Source of the DNA: Actinomadura sp. BRA 177
GTDB lineage: Bacteria > Actinomycetota > Actinomycetes > Streptosporangiales > Streptosporangiaceae
DNA length: 46,340 nt
NCBI RefSeq assembly: GCF_013372625.1
Contig: NZ_JABXFD010000358.1
Location: 1-46,340, forward strand
Direction: 5' to 3'
Shown here: positions 1 to 7,705 of the stretch, piece after piece
Numbering within the stretch: position 1 is the stretch's first letter
Layout: every line of letters begins with the position of its first letter
Program-made: the position numbers and the translations under genes
Notes under the pieces: generated by a model
Told to the model about the DNA's origin: nothing
The model's database searches: none
The model's input: only the letters and a program-made list of their open reading frames with translations

Positions 1-1
1 C

Positions 2-148
2 CGTCCGTTCCGGCTGACTTTCGACGATGTACTGTTCGGCCTGGTCATCGAGCGGCACGGTGAGAACGAGGACGAAGACGACTGGGCCGAGCTATATCCC
101 GACCGTCTCGGGTTCTGCGCCCCCTGGGACGGCACGTACTCCACCTGA
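2..148 (+). CDS. C-terminal fragment of an unknown protein (cut by window edge)
   Basis: An open frame enters from the left edge and ends at a TGA at 146-148, giving the last 48 residues of a protein. The fragment is acidic (a GENEDEDDWAEL stretch) and ends in WDGTYST. Only this frame is open here; the frame starting at base 1 stops at 61-63. I do not recognise the family, and the start lies outside the window. The roughly 200 bases after it (149-349) contain no convincing gene. Confidence 0.55.
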   Translation, partial: RPFRLTFDDVLFGLVIERHGENEDEDDWAELYPDRLGFCAPWDGTYST

Positions 149-349
149 CACGACAAGCCACGCGGTCGGACGATGCCGCGTTAGGGGCCTGCGCCAGCAG
201 TGTTGACTATTTCTTGGACCAGTTCGGCGTACCAAGAAAGGACCCTGCCCGGCTTTGTTGTAAGTGGCTTGCCATTCTTAGCCTTCCACGTGTGGGCGCG
301 TGCGACGTCTTCTCGAGTGCCGAGATAGGCGCAGGGGGTCGGGTCGAGA

Positions 350-919
350 ATGATGCTGGTGCGGTCGGTACCGATGCTCGATCTGACCGGTGGACGGTCG
401 CCCGGGTCACGCGTCCACCCAGGTCCGCTCTACCGGACGCCGCTGGTGCCGGTGTTCGCGCTGACCGGCGCGGCGCCCGTCCTCGGCGCGGCCGAAGGCG
501 TGCTGAAGCGGTTCGAGGAGCGCATGACGACGCGCGTGATGGCCTACAGCGGGGAGCGGCAGCGCGACCTGATGAGCGGGCAGATCCGGTTCGCGGCGGC
601 GACCGCGGATCTGGCCGCCGCCCGGCTGCTCCTGGAGGAAACAGTCCGGGACGTGGCGACGGGACGGACCCTCGACATGACCGACCGGGCGCGGGCCCGG
701 CTGGTCGCGGCGCACGTGGCCGCGACCGCCCGCCGGGTCGTGAACGAGTTGTGCTCCGCAGCGGGGGCGAGCGCGCAGTTCACGTCCTCCCCGTTCCAGC
801 GGGCGCAGCGGGATGTGAATACGATCTCCGGGCATGTGGTGTTCGACCCGGACGCGGCCTACGCCCTCTACGGCAGGATCGGGCTCGGCCTGGATCCCGG
901 CCCGGTCGTCCTCGTCTGA
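350..919 (+). pseudogene. C-terminal remnant of an acyl-CoA-dehydrogenase-type flavin monooxygenase
   Basis: The reading frame encodes only the C-terminal helical domain of the flavin monooxygenases related to acyl-CoA dehydrogenases (HsaA/DszC/HpaB-like group). Homology appears to start near base 420 (GPLYRTPLVPVFALTGAAPVLGAA) and runs to the typical end, with QRDVNTISGHVVFDP followed by YGRIGLGLDP. Whole members have about 380-400 residues. Here the N-terminal and middle flavin-binding domains are missing, and the first 25 residues look unrelated. No Shine-Dalgarno sequence precedes the ATG. I infer a 5'-deleted remnant that cannot form an active site. It lies just upstream of a TetR gene, which may once have controlled it. 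Confidence 0.6.
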
Positions 920-937
920 CGGGCGGTGGGCGGGGGC

Positions 938-1474
938 ATGACGACCCGGACGAAGGTGGCGCGGCGCGACTGGATCGAGGCCGCCTACCAGGAGCTGGCC
1001 CGCGCCGGCGAGCGCGGCGTGACGATCAACGCGCTCGCCCGGCGGCTCGGCGTCACGAAGGGCAGTTTCTACTGGCATTTCACGGATCGTCCCGAGCTGA
1101 TGCGGGCGCTGCTCGACCGGTGGGCGCACGAGCGGACGGACGAGGTGCTCGGCCTGTCCCTGGGCAGCACCACCGATCCGCGCGAACGGCTGCGCCGCAT
1201 CCAGGCGCTCGGACGCGAGGTCGCGCCGATCGACCGGGCGATGCGCCTGTGGGCGCAGCACGAGCCCGCGGCCGAGGAGGCGGTGCGGCACGCCGACCGG
1301 GCGCTGCTCGGCCATATCGCCGGCTGCCTGGAGGATCTCGGGTTCGGCGCCGAGGACGCGGGGCTGCGGGCGCGGCTGATGCTGCGCTCGTGGGTCGGCG
1401 GCTACCTGATGCCGGGCGAGAGCGGCTCCGACCTGTATGAACGCACGCTGGAGATCCTGCTGGCGCGGCCCTAG
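938..1474 (+). CDS. TetR family transcriptional regulator
   Basis: The 178-residue protein has a TetR-type N-terminal DNA-binding domain: a first helix (ARRDWIEAAYQELARAG) and the helix-turn-helix TINALARRLGVTKGSFYWHF. The recognition-helix end with FYWHF is characteristic of the family. The remaining ~110 residues are a helical ligand domain of unknown specificity. The ATG at 938 was chosen over an in-frame GTG at 926 because a G-rich stretch precedes it; either is possible. The gene lies 18 bases after the monooxygenase remnant. Its TAG stop overlaps the stop of the convergent hydrolase gene by four bases (CTAG). The ligand and targets cannot be told from sequence. Confidence 0.85.
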   Translation: MTTRTKVARRDWIEAAYQELARAGERGVTINALARRLGVTKGSFYWHFTDRPELMRALLDRWAHERTDEVLGLSLGSTTDPRERLRRIQALGREVAPIDRAMRLWAQHEPAAEEAVRHADRALLGHIAGCLEDLGFGAEDAGLRARLMLRSWVGGYLMPGESGSDLYERTLEILLARP

Positions 1475-2433
1475 CCGAGGCCGGCGAGGAAGGCGAGCAT
1501 CGCTTCGTTGACCTCGCCGGCCGCCTCCATCTGCACGAAGTGCCCCGCCCCTTCAACGATGTGGACGTCGCGGAGGCCAGGCACGTGTCCCTCCATCTGC
1601 TTCAGTGCGTCCGATCCCATCATCTGTAGGACGGGGTCACGCTCCCCTACGAGGAACATGGTGGGAACGGTGACGGGCTCGTCCGGACGGCTCTGCTTCT
1701 CGTTCCAGACGTGGTCGTAGGCCCGATACCAGTTGAGCCCACCGGTGAAGCCCGTCCGGCGGAATTCTTCGACGTAGTAGGCGAACTCCTCCTGCGACAA
1801 CCATGACCACGGCAGGGACGGCGCTTCGGGCAGCACATCGAGGTAACCGTTGCCTTCGCTGGGGTGCTGCCAGATGTCGAGGTATCGGTATCCGCCGCTG
1901 AGCGCCCAGAACACGTTCGCCAGGAAGCGCTCCGGTGCGGCTCCCAGTTCCTCGTCCGCAGGCCCCTGCTCCTGGAAGTAGTGCACATGGACGAAGTGCT
2001 GCTCAGCCATCCGCGCATAGAGCTCGGTAGGCGGACGCTTCGAAACGGGCATGCGCGGGACGCTCAACTGCATCAGCGCCTTGACCCGTCCAGGGGCCCA
2101 CTGAGGCAGGTCCCAGACGAGAGCGGCCCCGAAGTCGTGCCCGACGAAGACGGCCTCTTCAATGCCTAGCCCGTCCAGGAGCCCGACCATGTCGGCCACC
2201 GTATGGCGCCGGTCATAGCTCGCCGGTGAGGCAGGACGACCACTCCGTCCATACCCACGCATATCAACCGCGATAGCCCGGTACCCGGCCTCCGCCAATA
2301 CCGGAAGTTGATGACGCCAGCTGTACCAGAGCCCCGGAAACCCATGGCACATCACCACCGGAAGCCCGTGCCCCTGCTCGACCACATGAAGAGCGATGTC
2401 ACCGACGTCCACCATGGCTTCACTGAGGCTCAT
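1471..2433 (-). CDS. Alpha/beta hydrolase, epoxide hydrolase-like
   Basis: This 320-residue alpha/beta hydrolase shows the soluble epoxide hydrolase pattern. The oxyanion motif HGFPG is at 30-34 and the nucleophile elbow GHDFG has Asp100, whereas esterases have Ser. The acid is Asp266 (GERDP) and the base is His298 (GAGHF). The cap between about 130 and 235 is aromatic-rich and includes NWYR, a plausible place for a ring-opening tyrosine. Asp as nucleophile points to an epoxide hydrolase or haloalkane dehalogenase, with the former favoured by HGFPG and the cap. The start at 2433 begins MSLSEAMVDV; a frame extending to 2514 exists but its N-terminus looks non-coding. It is divergent from the SnoaL-like gene. 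The substrate is unknown. Confidence 0.85.
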   Translation of the reverse strand: MSLSEAMVDVGDIALHVVEQGHGLPVVMCHGFPGLWYSWRHQLPVLAEAGYRAIAVDMRGYGRSGRPASPASYDRRHTVADMVGLLDGLGIEEAVFVGHDFGAALVWDLPQWAPGRVKALMQLSVPRMPVSKRPPTELYARMAEQHFVHVHYFQEQGPADEELGAAPERFLANVFWALSGGYRYLDIWQHPSEGNGYLDVLPEAPSLPWSWLSQEEFAYYVEEFRRTGFTGGLNWYRAYDHVWNEKQSRPDEPVTVPTMFLVGERDPVLQMMGSDALKQMEGHVPGLRDVHIVEGAGHFVQMEAAGEVNEAMLAFLAGLG

Positions 2434-2532
2434 ACAGCGATCTTCGGCCGCCACCTCGCCACGGTCGCCCGTCCTCCCGTTCAACGGGACTCCACTGGAC
2501 GGCACGTCACCCACAGGCCAGAGTCACCGACC

Positions 2533-3018
2533 ATGCCGAGCCCCGACATCGCCGCGCGCATCGCCCGGCTGGAGGCCATCGAGGACATCAAGGCCCTCAA
2601 GCACCGCTACCTGCGCGCCTGCGACGCCAAGGACCCGGCGGAGTTCCGGGCGTGCTTCATCGCCTCCGGCGCCTCGATCGACTACGGCCGGCTCGGCGCC
2701 TTCGACGACGCCGACGGCATCGCGCAGGTCTTCGAACGCATCGCCCTCCAGCAGATCGACGGCAAGAACGCCATCCTCGACATGCACCACGCGACGCACC
2801 CGGACATCACCGTCCACACCGAGACGACCGCGTCCGGCCGTTGGACGCTGAAATTCCGCCAGGTCAACCTGTTCGACAACACCGAGACCGTGAGCACCGG
2901 CGAGTACGACGACGAGTACGTCATCGAGGACGGCCGCTGGAAGATGTCGAAGTGCCACTTCCACCGCTACTGGTCGATCACGCGCCCGCTCACCGATGAC
3001 TGCCGCATCGACCAGTAG
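2533..3018 (+). CDS. SnoaL-like / NTF2-fold protein
   Basis: The 161-residue protein has the SnoaL-like/NTF2 pattern. An opening helix (IARLEAIEDIKALKHRYLRACDAKD) is followed by the cone-shaped beta-sheet core. Conserved features include HHATHPDITV and a late DEYVIEDGRWKMSKCHFHRYWS segment. Members include polyketide cyclases, ketosteroid isomerases and small dehydratases, so the family alone does not set the reaction. The ATG at 2533 matches the usual family N-terminus; the frame is open further upstream but that part overlaps the divergent hydrolase gene. It may act with the neighbouring hydrolase on a shared ring-type substrate, but that is only suggested by position. Confidence 0.75.
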   Translation: MPSPDIAARIARLEAIEDIKALKHRYLRACDAKDPAEFRACFIASGASIDYGRLGAFDDADGIAQVFERIALQQIDGKNAILDMHHATHPDITVHTETTASGRWTLKFRQVNLFDNTETVSTGEYDDEYVIEDGRWKMSKCHFHRYWSITRPLTDDCRIDQ

Positions 3019-3033
3019 CCCAGGGCGCGGCGT

Positions 3034-3039
3034 TAGAGT
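3034..3039 (+). promoter_or_regulatory. -10 element for a leaderless acetyltransferase mRNA
   Basis: The hexamer TAGAGT lies seven bases before the GTG at 3047, the spacing expected if transcription starts on the first base of the codon. No Shine-Dalgarno sequence is present. This supports a leaderless transcript and the GTG start. Confidence 0.5.
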
Positions 3040-3046
3040 CGCGCTG

Positions 3047-3580
3047 GTGAACAGCATGAACCTCACTTTTCGCACAGCGACGCCGGCCGACATCCCCGCG
3101 CTCGTCACGCTCATCCAGAGCGCTTACCGCGGCGACTCCAGCCGCGCAGGGTGGACCACGGAGGCCGACCTCCTGGACGGCCGGCGCACCGACCCCGACG
3201 CCGTCGCGGCCGTCGTGACCAGCGCCGACGCCCGCATGCTGATCGCCGAGACCGACGGCGTCCCGACCGGCTGCTGCCAGCTGGAGAACCGCGACGGCCA
3301 CGCCTACTTCGGCATGTTCGCCGTCAGCCCGACCCGTCAGGGCGGCGGTCTCGGCAGGCAGCTCCTCGCCGAAGCCGAACGCGTCGCGCGCGACGAGTGG
3401 GGCGCGAAGGAGATGCACATGACGGTGATCAGTGTCCGCGAAGACCTGATCGCCTGGTACATCCGCCGCGGCTACACCCGCACCGGCGAAACGTCCCCCT
3501 TCCCTTACGGCGACGAACGCTTCGGCCTCCCCAAGCGGGACGACCTGGAGTTCGAACTCCTGACCAAAACCCTGACGTGA
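3047..3580 (+). CDS. GNAT family N-acetyltransferase
   Basis: The 177-residue protein is a single GNAT domain. It starts FRTATPADIPALVTLIQSAYRG, has the central strand AYFGMFAVSPTRQGGGLGRQLL, whose RQGGGLG is the acetyl-CoA pyrophosphate-binding motif A, and ends with the YIRRGYTRTGE strand-helix typical of the fold. It would transfer an acetyl group to an amine; the acceptor is not predictable. The GTG at 3047 is favoured because a -10-like hexamer lies at leaderless spacing; an ATG at 3056 is the alternative. It starts 28 bases after the SnoaL-like gene but probably has its own promoter. Confidence 0.85.
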   Translation: MNSMNLTFRTATPADIPALVTLIQSAYRGDSSRAGWTTEADLLDGRRTDPDAVAAVVTSADARMLIAETDGVPTGCCQLENRDGHAYFGMFAVSPTRQGGGLGRQLLAEAERVARDEWGAKEMHMTVISVREDLIAWYIRRGYTRTGETSPFPYGDERFGLPKRDDLEFELLTKTLT

Positions 3581-3583
3581 GCG

Positions 3584-3820
3584 CTACTCACCGGTAGCGC
3601 CGTCGGCAAGTTCACGGACGACGTCGAGCTGCCCAACATGGCGCGCGTACTCCTGAAGCAGATGAAACAGGATCCAGCTCAGCGAAGGGTGGTTGTCGGG
3701 CGGATTGAACCCGCCTCCGCTGCGGCCTCCAGCCGGCCGACCGCCTCTGCCGGCCCCGCGCGGTGAGGTGTTGCGCCAGCGCGGTCAGGGGGAGCCTGGT
3801 TTCCAGCGCCGTCCCAGGTC
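3584..3820 (-). pseudogene. Broken DinB/DUF664-type gene remnant
   Basis: Read on the minus strand, the last 40 or so codons (3584-3704) encode PPDNHPSLSWILFHLLQEY followed by ARHVGQLDVVRELADGATGE and a stop. This is the C-terminal helix pair of the DinB-like DUF664 family, where one expects W-I-L-x-H-x-x-x-E-Y-A-R-H-x-G-x-x-D. Upstream of about 3704, family-like pieces such as TALAQHLT fall in a different frame, and no start with a ribosome site is seen. I infer a frameshifted, truncated remnant. The match is from memory of the family pattern. Confidence 0.5.
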
Positions 3821-3850
3821 AGCTGCAGCCAGCCGGACATCGTCGCGTGA

Positions 3851-3883
3851 GAACGCCCGGCCGGGAAGCCCGGCCGGGCGTTC
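3851..3883 (-). terminator. Strong hairpin terminator
   Basis: A perfect 15-base inverted repeat (3851-3865 with 3869-3883; arm GAACGCCCGGCCGGG) has a three-base loop. It lies 13 bases past the stop of the secreted NlpC/P60-like gene on the minus strand and is the likely end of its transcript. Confidence 0.75.
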
Positions 3884-3896
3884 TTGCGGGGTCAGA

Positions 3897-4478
3897 TCAG
3901 GTGATGTTCTTCGGTCGGTACGCCTTGTACTGGCTGCCGCTGGCCAGGCCGTAGGTGCGGGTGCGGTGGTCGGTGCCGTAGCCGCCGCGCTGCTCGTACG
4001 CCCAGTAGGCGGTGTGCTTGCTGGACGTCCACTTCTCGAAGATGACGACGTGCCGGGTGGTGTTGCTCCCGATCGCGTCGATGATCAGGTCGCCCTTCTT
4101 GAGCTGGGACATCTTGATGCGCGTGCTGTACGTCGACGACGCCAGGCCGACCGTGTTGGGGCCGGGCTTGGGCAGCCGAAGGGTCATGGACGCGTAGCCC
4201 GAGCAGTCGGTGCGGTAGCCGCCGTGGGTCTTGGACTGGCTGTAGGGCACCCGGCTGCTGGTGTGCGGGTGCCAGGTCTTGGCCCGCGTGATGACCTGGG
4301 CGCGGGTGACCTTCGGGACGGCGGCCGCCGCCACCTGGGCGTCCGCCGCCTGCAGCTGGACGCCCTGCGCGGGCGCCGCCGGCGCGGCGGACGTGGACAC
4401 CCCGGTGAGGCCGAAGACGGTGCCGCCGGCCAGCGCCAGCGAGCTGACGCCGATCAGAAGAGTTCGGGGGGAAGCCAT
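3897..4478 (-). CDS. Secreted NlpC/P60-like hydrolase (catalytic residues intact)
   Basis: The 193-residue protein has a Sec signal peptide (hydrophobic core about 7-29, likely cut near Ala31-Ala35), a short Ala/Gln linker and one NlpC/P60-like cysteine-peptidase domain from about residue 57. The probable nucleophile is Cys92 in YRTDCSGYASM and the base is His143 in TRHVVIFEKW; YWAYEQRGGYGTDH follows. Such domains cleave peptide bonds in peptidoglycan stems, so cell-wall hydrolysis is likely, though the substrate is not shown. The ATG at 4478 is chosen for the ribosome site AAGGAGGA six bases upstream. It is divergent from a paralogue at 4852-5766 that has lost both catalytic residues, and a strong terminator follows it. 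Confidence 0.8.
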   Translation of the reverse strand: MASPRTLLIGVSSLALAGGTVFGLTGVSTSAAPAAPAQGVQLQAADAQVAAAAVPKVTRAQVITRAKTWHPHTSSRVPYSQSKTHGGYRTDCSGYASMTLRLPKPGPNTVGLASSTYSTRIKMSQLKKGDLIIDAIGSNTTRHVVIFEKWTSSKHTAYWAYEQRGGYGTDHRTRTYGLASGSQYKAYRPKNIT

Positions 4479-4556
4479 TGGAAATCCTCCTTGAATGGCT
4501 GGTAATTGCCCCCTGCTGGGAGCGTTGGGCGGGGGTTTCGTCGATCGACCCGGCAC

Positions 4557-4562
4557 ACATTA
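4557..4562 (-). promoter_or_regulatory. Possible -10 element of the secreted hydrolase gene
   Basis: On the minus strand TAATGT lies about 80 bases before the hydrolase start. I see no clear -35 element at normal spacing, so this is only a candidate. Confidence 0.25.
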
Positions 4563-4601
4563 GGGACCTCGCCGCCGCATTCGCGGGCTCCGCCGGAAAC
4601 T

Positions 4602-4678
4602 TGGGACACGCCGCGCGTGGGACGGCCGTGAGCTGGGAATATGCCGTCCCACGGCCGGTTCGAGTGGGACAGTGGGAC
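4602..4678. promoter_or_regulatory. Cluster of TGGGAC boxes between divergent paralogues
   Basis: Within 77 bases the motif TGGGAC occurs four times on the plus strand (4602-4607, 4618-4623, 4665-4670, 4673-4678) and once inverted (4646-4651). Two copies form a 10-base inverted repeat, GTGGGACGGC at 4617-4626 and GCCGTCCCAC at 4643-4652, with 16 bases between. The cluster sits in the 373-base gap between two divergent genes, one of which encodes a DNA-binding domain. It is a good candidate operator. The rest of the gap holds -10-like hexamers on both strands (minus strand near 4557-4562; plus strand CATAAT at 4761-4766) and no gene. Confidence 0.5.
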
Positions 4679-4851
4679 ACATCTGGCGATCACCTTGGGT
4701 GCACAATGGCAGACGTTCGGTGATCATGCATGGAAGGCGTCCGGACGGCTGCGCAGCGGGCATAATGGGCCAGCGCTGACCGAGTTTCCGATGCGCGCAT
4801 AAGCGCCGGGCGACTTTCGCATCGGCGGTGTGACCTGCGGGAGAATCGCGA

Positions 4852-5766
4852 ATGAGCCGAAGCCGACCACCGACTCCGTTGCCGGACGGCCTGCCGGAGG
4901 CGGTGCGCACCCTGCTCACCGAGCTGCGCGAGCTGAAGGAGGAGTCGGGATACGACCTCCGCGCCCTCGAACGCAAGACGCACGCGAGCCGGTCGTCCTG
5001 GGGCCGCTGGCTCAGTGGCGAGACGTGGATTCCGGTGGACGCCGTCGGCTCGCTCGCCGACCTGTGCGGTGCGGACCGCCGCCGTCTGGAGATTCTCTGG
5101 GAGGTGGCGGACCAGGCACGGCGCCCGCCGTCCCGCATGGGGTCTTCGTCCAACGCGACGCCCTCGCACAACACGGAGCTTCCGCATGGCGCGGGGCGGC
5201 GTAGGCGGTTGCTCTTTCTTGGGGCGGTTGTCGGGTGCACGCTCGTCGCCGGGACGGCCGGGGTGGCGCTCGGGGCGACGTTGTCGTCGGACGGCGGTGC
5301 CGTTTCGTCCGCCGGGGCGGCGCGGCCGCAGGTCGCGGTGATCACCCGGCGGGAGGCCATGGCGCGGACGCGGGCGTGGCATCCGCACGCTCCGAACCGC
5401 GTCCCGTACGACCAGACGGCCAGCTATCAGGGCTATCGCGCCGATGGGTCCGGCTATGCGTCGATGGTGCTGGGGCTGCCGAAGCCCGGTCCCAACTCAG
5501 CGCTCCTGGAGGCGTCGTACTGCCGCCATGTCCGGCAGTCGGCGCTGCGGCCGGGCGATCTCGTCATCAAGGCGAGCGGCGGCGCGGACGTCCGCGAGGT
5601 GCTGATCTTCGAGAAGTGGACCAGTGGGAGGCACACCGCCTACTGGGCCTACCAGCAGCGGCGCGGCTACGGCACCGACCACCTGGTCAGTCGCGAGGGG
5701 CTCGCCCCGGCCAGCGGCCATCACGGCTGCCGCCCGTACAACCTCCGCGAGGACCCGGTCGGCTGA
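4852..5766 (+). CDS. Transmembrane HTH protein with an inactive NlpC/P60-like outer domain
   Basis: The 304-residue protein has three parts. Residues about 15-88 are a helix-turn-helix of the XRE-like kind found in actinomycetes (YDLRALERKTHASRSSWGRW, then LADLCGADRRRLEILWEVAD). RRRR at 116-119 precedes one membrane segment at about 120-142, placing the N-terminus inside. Residues about 165-300 are a close paralogue of the secreted NlpC/P60-like protein next door. The Cys position is Gly199 (YRADGSGYASM) and the His position is Glu249 (REVLIFEKW), so cysteine-peptidase activity is not expected. I infer a one-piece membrane transcription factor whose dead enzyme domain senses a wall-derived ligand. 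GGGAGA precedes the ATG. The 3' end overlaps the convergent methyltransferase gene by 46 bases. Confidence 0.8.
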   Translation: MSRSRPPTPLPDGLPEAVRTLLTELRELKEESGYDLRALERKTHASRSSWGRWLSGETWIPVDAVGSLADLCGADRRRLEILWEVADQARRPPSRMGSSSNATPSHNTELPHGAGRRRRLLFLGAVVGCTLVAGTAGVALGATLSSDGGAVSSAGAARPQVAVITRREAMARTRAWHPHAPNRVPYDQTASYQGYRADGSGYASMVLGLPKPGPNSALLEASYCRHVRQSALRPGDLVIKASGGADVREVLIFEKWTSGRHTAYWAYQQRRGYGTDHLVSREGLAPASGHHGCRPYNLREDPVG

Positions 5767-6461
5767 GCCGGGGCGGGGATCAGCCGGAAGTCGATGAAGG
5801 CCGGGAGGGCTTCCAGCTTGGCGTGGTCCTCCGGGTAGCGGTCGGCCATTTCGGGGACGGGACGCGGCTCCAGCAGTTCCTCGATGAGGAAGCCGGCCGC
5901 GCGGAACTCGGCGCAGATCGACGTCAGCGGACGGCGCCACGACCGGATCGGCCAGTCCCGGTCGGGGCTCAACGACTCCTCTACGGGTTCTTGCGTGAAG
6001 TAGGAGCCGCCCAGGCGCACCCAGTCCATGGTCGGGTGCTCCGTGGAAAGGACGAGCGCGCCGTCGGAAGTCAGGATTCGCCGAAGTTCCGACAGGAGCG
6101 CCACACGGTCGTCGAAGTAGTGCAGGGCCAGGGCGAGGACGACCAGATCGCATGAACCGTCCGGAACCCAGGCCAACGGCTGGGACAGGTCGTGGACGCG
6201 CAGATCGGCGCGGCCGTCGGTGCGGGCGACGGCCATTTCGACGAAGGTCGGGCTCGCGTCGCAGCCGGTCACGCGCGCCCCGCGGTTCAGCAATTCGGCG
6301 GCGTACAGGCCGGGGCCGCAGGCGGCGTCGAAGACGGACAGTCCGGCCACGTCGCCGGCGAGGCCCAGCACGGCGGGACGGTCGTAGAGGGCGTTGTAGG
6401 CGCTCTCCTCGGCGTGGATTGCATACTCGTGGGCGAAATGCTCATACATGTTGTTGATCAT
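5721..6461 (-). CDS. Class I SAM-dependent methyltransferase
   Basis: The 246-residue protein is a Rossmann-fold methyltransferase. Motif I is VFDAACGPGLYAAEL, followed by the acidic end of strand 2 (VTGCDASPTFVEMA), DLVVLALALHYFDD as motif IV and LRRILTSDGALVLSTEHP as motif VI. It resembles the ubiquinone/menaquinone-methyltransferase-like group acting on small molecules; the acceptor is unknown. It is the last gene of the sugar-transport operon. The ATG at 6461 is used here. A TTG at 6476 overlaps the stop of the kinase-like gene (TTGA) and could start it by coupling. The 3' end overlaps the convergent transmembrane regulator gene. Confidence 0.8.
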   Translation of the reverse strand: MINNMYEHFAHEYAIHAEESAYNALYDRPAVLGLAGDVAGLSVFDAACGPGLYAAELLNRGARVTGCDASPTFVEMAVARTDGRADLRVHDLSQPLAWVPDGSCDLVVLALALHYFDDRVALLSELRRILTSDGALVLSTEHPTMDWVRLGGSYFTQEPVEESLSPDRDWPIRSWRRPLTSICAEFRAAGFLIEELLEPRPVPEMADRYPEDHAKLEALPAFIDFRLIPAPAQPTGSSRRLYGRQP

Positions 6462-6472
6462 GCCAGAAACGA

Positions 6473-7705
6473 TCAACTCGTCCTGTCAGGTGGACGGCCG
6501 GTCTCGGTCAGGTCCTCCGGGACGGCGGGCAGCACGGACGCGAAGTAGTCGCGCGCGGCGGCCGACGTCCCGACGTCCCGGCCGGACTTCTCGGACAGGA
6601 ACCAGCGGTGTTCGAGCACCTCGTGGAACAGTTCAACGTCGTCCAGGCGGTCGCGGAGGCCGGGCGGGACGGCGGTGATCACCGGTTCGTACACCTCGGC
6701 GAGCCACCGGTTCGAGGCGACGACCTCGGGGACGGGCCCGCCGCGAAGACGTTCGAGATGCCCGCGATACCCGGCGATGTCGTTGAGGAGGCGGCGGGCC
6801 TGGTTCTCCTGCGCGTCCAGCCCGGTGCGGGCCATCAGGATGCGGCGGTGGTGACCGGGCTCGGCCACGCGGGTGCGGACGCGGAGCCGCGAGCCGTCCG
6901 GCCCGGCGTCCACGAGTTCCACCTCGTCGACGTCGAAGCCCAGGGAGTTGATCCGGCGGAGCCGTTCGGCGATGCGGTGGCGCTGGTCGGCGGCGTGCAG
7001 GATCTCCTCGCGGGTCAGTTCGTCCCACAGTGCCCGGTACCGGCGGACGGTGTCGTCCGCGACGTCGATCGGGTCGACCGTCTCCGGGAGCGTGCCCGCG
7101 GCGGAGAGGTCGAACAGTTCCCCGGCGATCCGCTCGCGGGCCAGGGAAATGTCGTAGCCGCGCTGCCCTTCGGTGAGGGACGGGTGCATTTCGGCGGTTT
7201 CGGCGTCCACCAGATAGGCGGCGAACGCGCCCGCGTCCATCCGGAACAGGACGTTCGACAGCGAGCAGTCACCCCACATGAAGCCCGCCAGGTGAAGCCG
7301 GACGAGCAGTTCCACCAGCGCGTCCAGCAAACGGTCGGTCGGATGCCCGTAGCGAGCGTTGGCGAACAGGGCTCGATAGGACGACGAGTAGTCCAGGAAC
7401 CGCGTGACGAGAATGGCGTCGAGGTCGGGACGGTCGACCACCACGCCGATGACCTCGACGGCGGGGAGGCCGAGCGAGCGGAGGCGCCGCAGCAGCCGGT
7501 ACTCGCGGCGGGCCAGCCGCGTGTCCAGCTCTTTCAGCGCGTAGACGACCCCGCCCTCGGCGATGAAGCGGACCGTGTGCCGGGAAAGGCCGCGCTGCCG
7601 GATCTCCACGAGCCGTTCGTCGTCCCAGGCGTCGAGCGGCGACGTCCACGGCAGGTCCAGCAGGCCGGCCGCCGATTCGCCGGGCGGGGTGAAGACGAAA
7701 TGCAT
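6473..7705 (-). CDS. DUF4032 protein with a kinase-like fold
   Basis: The 410-residue protein has an N-terminal atypical-kinase domain (lipopolysaccharide-kinase type) and a C-terminal DUF4032 region from about 225 on. Kinase landmarks seem present: Lys58 in VVYALKEL, Glu68 in the next helix, Asp146 and Asn151 in MWGDCSLSNVLF, and Asp167 in LVDAET. Activity is therefore plausible, with substrate unknown. The start ATG shares one base with the stop of the ABC ATPase gene (TGATG), so the two are probably translated together. Its place behind a disaccharide importer suggests a role with the imported sugar or the cell envelope; that link is inference. Confidence 0.75.
   Translation of the reverse strand: MHFVFTPPGESAAGLLDLPWTSPLDAWDDERLVEIRQRGLSRHTVRFIAEGGVVYALKELDTRLARREYRLLRRLRSLGLPAVEVIGVVVDRPDLDAILVTRFLDYSSSYRALFANARYGHPTDRLLDALVELLVRLHLAGFMWGDCSLSNVLFRMDAGAFAAYLVDAETAEMHPSLTEGQRGYDISLARERIAGELFDLSAAGTLPETVDPIDVADDTVRRYRALWDELTREEILHAADQRHRIAERLRRINSLGFDVDEVELVDAGPDGSRLRVRTRVAEPGHHRRILMARTGLDAQENQARRLLNDIAGYRGHLERLRGGPVPEVVASNRWLAEVYEPVITAVPPGLRDRLDDVELFHEVLEHRWFLSEKSGRDVGTSAAARDYFASVLPAVPEDLTETGRPPDRTS

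Noticed and set aside
214-1440. A 408-codon plus-strand open frame across the monooxygenase remnant and TetR gene
   Set aside because: Its product is Arg/Gly/Ala-rich without family features; it is an overlapping-frame shadow of the two recognised genes.
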